From positions 30,770,680 through 30,834,679 of the forward strand of contig CM067066.1 of the NCBI GenBank assembly GCA_033980235.1: a DNA stretch of 64,000 nucleotides. The letters are read 5' to 3'. A model generated the notes under the pieces. It was not told the origin of the DNA and did not search any database. It worked only from the letters and a program-made list of their open reading frames with translations. This document shows, one piece after another, positions 62,501 to 64,000 of this stretch; position 1 is the first letter of the stretch, and the number at the start of each line of letters is the position of its first letter. This DNA is from Diadema setosum (taxonomy: Eukaryota; Echinodermata; Echinoidea; Diadematoida; Diadematidae). Both the position numbers and the translations under genes were made by a program.

Positions 62501-62879
62501 CCCAGTCAGCAGCCACACCCACAACAGCAGAGCAACATGGGTCCACCACAGCCAGCAAACATGGGCCCACCCCAGCCCCAGCAGGCCAACATGGGGCCAC
62601 CACATTCTATGGGGATGCCCAGCCAGCAGCAGCAGGCACCACCACAGCAGCAACAGGCCCCTCAGCATTCCCCAATGGGCCAGCCACCCCAGCAACAAGG
62701 GGGACCTCAGGGCCCGTCACCACCCCAGTATCCTGGCGGTATGCCACCGCAGCGCTACCCAACCCACCCACAGCAGCAAGGCATGCTGGGAGGGCCCCAG
62801 GGGCCCGGCGGGGGACAAGGGGGTCAAATGATGATGGGTGGCCAGCAGCCAATGGGTGGCTACAGGCAGCCATCACAAG
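50470..62879 (+). CDS. SS18: SS18/CREST-type BAF (SWI/SNF) subunit, 5' six exons, 3' part outside window
   Basis: SS18 proteins bind the BRG1/BRM ATPase through an N-terminal SNH domain and act in nuclear chromatin remodelling. Exons: 50470-50538, 53372-53448, 54550-54631, 55357-55852, 56377 to 56694 (or 56676), 62190-62879; the last has a good donor (CAAG/GTAAGG) and continues beyond the window. Residues 1-76 form the SNH region: MSLAFMPPRQRGK, AIQK-like SIQK, LLDENQQLIQTICDYQNKGR and YQQILHRNLVYLATIADSNQ, nearly identical in pattern to vertebrate SS18. After that come Gly/Ser/Pro, Gln/Pro and Met-Gly-Pro-Pro-Gln repeats, about 500 residues within the window, already longer than the whole human protein (418 aa from memory). 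Vertebrates have SS18 and SS18L1; which of them this matches cannot be told, and a single pre-duplication gene is likely. Confidence 0.93.
52149..52551. mobile_element. TTAA-flanked fold-back MITE, copy 2 (SS18 intron 1)
   Basis: TTAAAGGGACTGTGCAG to GTACAGTCGCTTTAA, with inverted halves (GAAATGGCTGAGATATCC against GGATATCTCAACCATTTG) like copy 1 at 17334, but without the 56-base duplication. Confidence 0.76.
52548..52640. mobile_element. ~95-bp TTAA MITE, copy 3 (SS18 intron 1)
   Basis: TTAACCTGTTGAGGATGGGC to CCTCAATGGGTTAA with CCCAAGTATACTTGGG palindromic centre. Its left TTAA is also the right TTAA of the adjoining fold-back MITE. Confidence 0.78.
53372..53448 (+). CDS. SS18: SS18 exon 2
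   Basis: A 77-base exon for LLDENQQLIQTICDYQNKGR ASEVT and the first two bases of Gln49. Acceptor ttcactttcag, donor CA/GTGAGT. First part of the SNH helix region that contacts the remodeller ATPase. Confidence 0.94.
54550..54631 (+). CDS. SS18: SS18 exon 3
   Basis: An 82-base exon completing Gln49 and giving YQQILHRNLVYLATIADSNQ GMQQLLP. This is the most conserved stretch of the family. Acceptor atttttcag, donor CCG/GTAAAT, phase 0. Confidence 0.95.
55357..55852 (+). CDS. SS18: SS18 exon 4, Gly/Ser- and Pro/Gln-rich
   Basis: Acceptor tcatatccag; reads APNQGNVPPNQPYPNAMPGG, then a glycine-serine tract coded largely by GGT/GGC/AGT runs, then Pro/Ser/Met/Gln-rich sequence with a CAG-rich stretch near 55772-55812. 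Ends CCAG/GTAATC in phase 1. Reading frames on the other strand over this exon are shadows of its skewed composition. Confidence 0.88.
56377..56694 (+). CDS. SS18: SS18 exon 5, second Gly/Ser-rich exon
   Basis: Acceptor ttccgatag joins phase 1 to give GSRGDQPPASQHMGGSGGG and a long Gly/Ser/Asn tract coded by GGT/AGT runs. The 3' end is uncertain: donors in the right phase lie after 56694 (GATG/GTTGTT) and after 56676 (TCGA/GTCAAG); neither is strong. No counterpart of this exon is obvious in vertebrate SS18, so it may be lineage-specific or alternatively spliced. Confidence 0.7.
57825..58313. mobile_element. TTAA-flanked MITE with AAGGTAGGG ends (SS18 intron 5)
   Basis: TTAAAGGTAGGGGATACC to GGGATTCCCTACCTTTAA, 489 bases, TTAA at both ends, no coding capacity. 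Its termini resemble the TTAAAGGG ends of the fold-back MITEs, suggesting the same transposase class. Confidence 0.7.
58803..58997. mobile_element. TACTGTAAAA-family MITE, copy 3 (SS18 intron 5)
   Basis: TACTGTAAAAGTGGATATTT to CCCCTTTTACAGTA; the interior keeps the AATATTCGC and TTTTGTGTG words but is diverged from the copies near 25.8 and 29.7 kb. Confidence 0.66.
59226..61545. mobile_element. Fold-back transposon with ~650-bp inverted arms (SS18 intron 5)
   Basis: The left arm (59226 to about 59880) is the inverted copy of the right arm (about 60890-61545). The outer ends are AACACTAAACAAAAAGTAAG and its complement, followed by TTCCCCCTAAAAC. Match continues through long blocks (for example ACGTATAATTTATGTGCATC against GATGCACATAAATTATACGT). 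A ~19-base motif, CACGGTTGAGTGAGCAC and variants, recurs at 59368, 59545, 59672, 59828, 59979 and inverted at 60913, 61069, 61197, 61374. The ~1-kb centre has only short frames (70 and 61 codons) without domains, so the element is non-autonomous. No sure target duplication could be read. Confidence 0.8.
61865..62045. mobile_element. MITE with TACAGTCAAACCTGTC ends (SS18 intron 5)
   Basis: TACAGTCAAACCTGTCTA to AGGCAGGTTTGACTGTA with TA borders, and GTGGCC/GGCCGCTATA words inside, 181 bases, Tc1/mariner-like layout. It lies 145 bases before SS18 exon 6. Confidence 0.75.
62190..62879 (+). CDS. SS18: SS18 exon 6, Met-Gly-Pro-Pro-Gln repeat exon
   Basis: Acceptor gacatattgcag; 230 codons rich in Q, P, M and G. 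The unit (S/N)MGPPQ occurs about eight times between roughly 62270 and 62610, followed by QQQAPPQQQ and GGPQGPGGGQGGQMMMGG. It ends CAAG/GTAAGG in phase 1, so the Tyr/Gln-rich C terminus must be coded beyond 64000. Three long frames (one plus, two minus) over the same bases are shadows. Confidence 0.9.
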
Positions 62880-64000
62880 GTAAGGTTCATTGCACTTTTC
62901 ACTGATTGCTGTGGCCTGTAAAAGGACACTTACTGCACCCTTTGATGGCTTTGACACATTGCATGCCCCAATTGAAAGGATCTGGTAGAAATGTTTACAA
63001 CATAATGGGAAATTTGAAAAATAATTTGAAAAAGTTTTTATTTTCCCATTGACTTTGTATTTGGATGTAAAGTGCATTGATCAGCTTACTGGAAATGCGC
63101 TATAGAAAAGACTGTCATTGTTATTATAAATGAAGTGAAAAGTACAAAGAGAAGGGTCTGATTAGCTATAACATTGTAAATGCCCACCAATAGGTGTCTC
63201 CTATGCCTTCAAACACTAAAGGGACACGAAAGGGAATACATATTTGTATGAAAATGCAGTCTTATAAAATCTGTGTAAAATGATTTCCAAATTATGTATG
63301 GAAATATGTTGGAAAAAAAAAACCCAGAAGTGGTTTCTGCTTGAGAGTTTGGCTCAACTTTCTTCTGGTCATAATTTGTGATTAGAGGGATGTGCCCCCC
63401 CCCCCCCCCCATGTGATATATTTCAGAGGCTCACTTTGATGTTGCAACTTGGGCAAAACAAAATCGAACTATCTGCAAATCATGTAAATGCAAAGACCTT
63501 GTGTGATAAGTTAATGCCTCTCATAGAAATAGAGCACTTTACATCATATCCTGAAAACAATGTGTACTGCCCTCTGCCCATGATACATACACTGTACATC
63601 AGCGTATGTCACAAGGGTTCCATTTGTAATGAGAATACATAGGAAATAACACAATTCATTGTGATATTCAGTACAGTGCTTTGATAACTGTGAATATTTC
63701 TTAGTGCTTGTTTACAAGATTTTCATTGGATGATTCAACATCCAGATATGTGTTTTTGATTGAAGCTGTTGTTGAAATGATCAGCATTAATGTATTGTTG
63801 TTGTTTTTTTTCAATAGATGTATACAGTTGCAATTAATGAAGCAAGTTTTTAATGACAAGCAACCCCCACCCCACCCCATCTCCCTTCCTCTACCTTACC
63901 CTAAAAGAAGCCTTAGATCACTTGTCACTTTATCTCATTCTTCGTCTCACTCTAATACCAGTGTGTACACCTCTCACTTGCACAACTCAATCTGTTTTTC
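62880..64000. other. SS18 intron 6, runs off the window
   Basis: Follows the exon 6 donor. Contains a tail-like sequence at 63068-63130 (AAATGCGCTATAGAAAAG, then ATTGTTATTAT) resembling the 3' ends of L2-type LINEs and SINEs, and a C run at 63397-63410. No exon recognised. Confidence 0.5.

Noticed and set aside
62067..62883. Long frames (178, 200 and 246 codons) overlapping SS18 exon 6
   Set aside because: Shadows of the Q/P/G-rich codons; the frame with MGPPQ repeats joins in phase to exon 5 and to a good donor.

Overview
The window is animal nuclear DNA: AT-rich, full of microsatellites and short non-autonomous transposons, with intron-rich genes whose exons are split by GT-AG introns. The homologues (3-ketodihydrosphingosine reductase, mitochondrial peptide deformylase, SS18) are metazoan. 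A tRNA-derived SINE, frequent TAGGCCTA words and (GGAC)n-bearing Helitron-like repeats suggest a marine invertebrate, most likely an echinoderm. That placement is inference from sequence style, not proof.

Layout. 1-12 kb holds no convincing gene: microsatellites, a 15-bp minisatellite with inverted relatives, and one promoter-like CRE/TATA pair. At 12.37-12.89 kb lies the last coding exon of a rhodopsin-class peptide GPCR (end of TM4 to the C terminus), preceded by a repeat-built hairpin element. 12.9-29 kb is gene-free and rich in mobile elements (TTAA-flanked fold-back MITE, tRNA-SINE, a hairpin element with repeated CACGAG words, and several further MITE families). 29.3-38.8 kb is a complete ten-exon KDSR gene on the minus strand; I rebuilt all ten exons, every intron is phase 0, and the product is 339 aa. 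40.1-42.75 kb is a two-coding-exon peptide deformylase on the plus strand (243 aa), head to head with KDSR. 42.8-50.4 kb is intergenic with a Helitron-like element and MITEs. 50.47 kb to beyond the right edge is an SS18/CREST-type BAF-complex subunit on the plus strand; six exons are inside the window, the 3' exons lie outside, and its low-complexity region is strongly expanded. Its 5.5-kb fifth intron carries a fold-back transposon with arms of about 650 bp.

The genes are functionally unrelated housekeeping or regulatory loci: ER sphingolipid synthesis (KDSR), mitochondrial N-terminal processing (PDF), chromatin remodelling (SS18) and peptide signalling (the GPCR). What links them is the shared MITE load: one ~95-bp TTAA element occurs once in an intron of each of KDSR, PDF and SS18.

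The most unusual structures are the fold-back element at 59.2-61.5 kb with nine copies of a ~19-bp subterminal motif, the two divergent Helitron-like elements whose head and tail hairpin arms covary, and the paired hairpin elements built from short CACGAG words. All coordinates and translations were read by eye; no alignment or database search was run.
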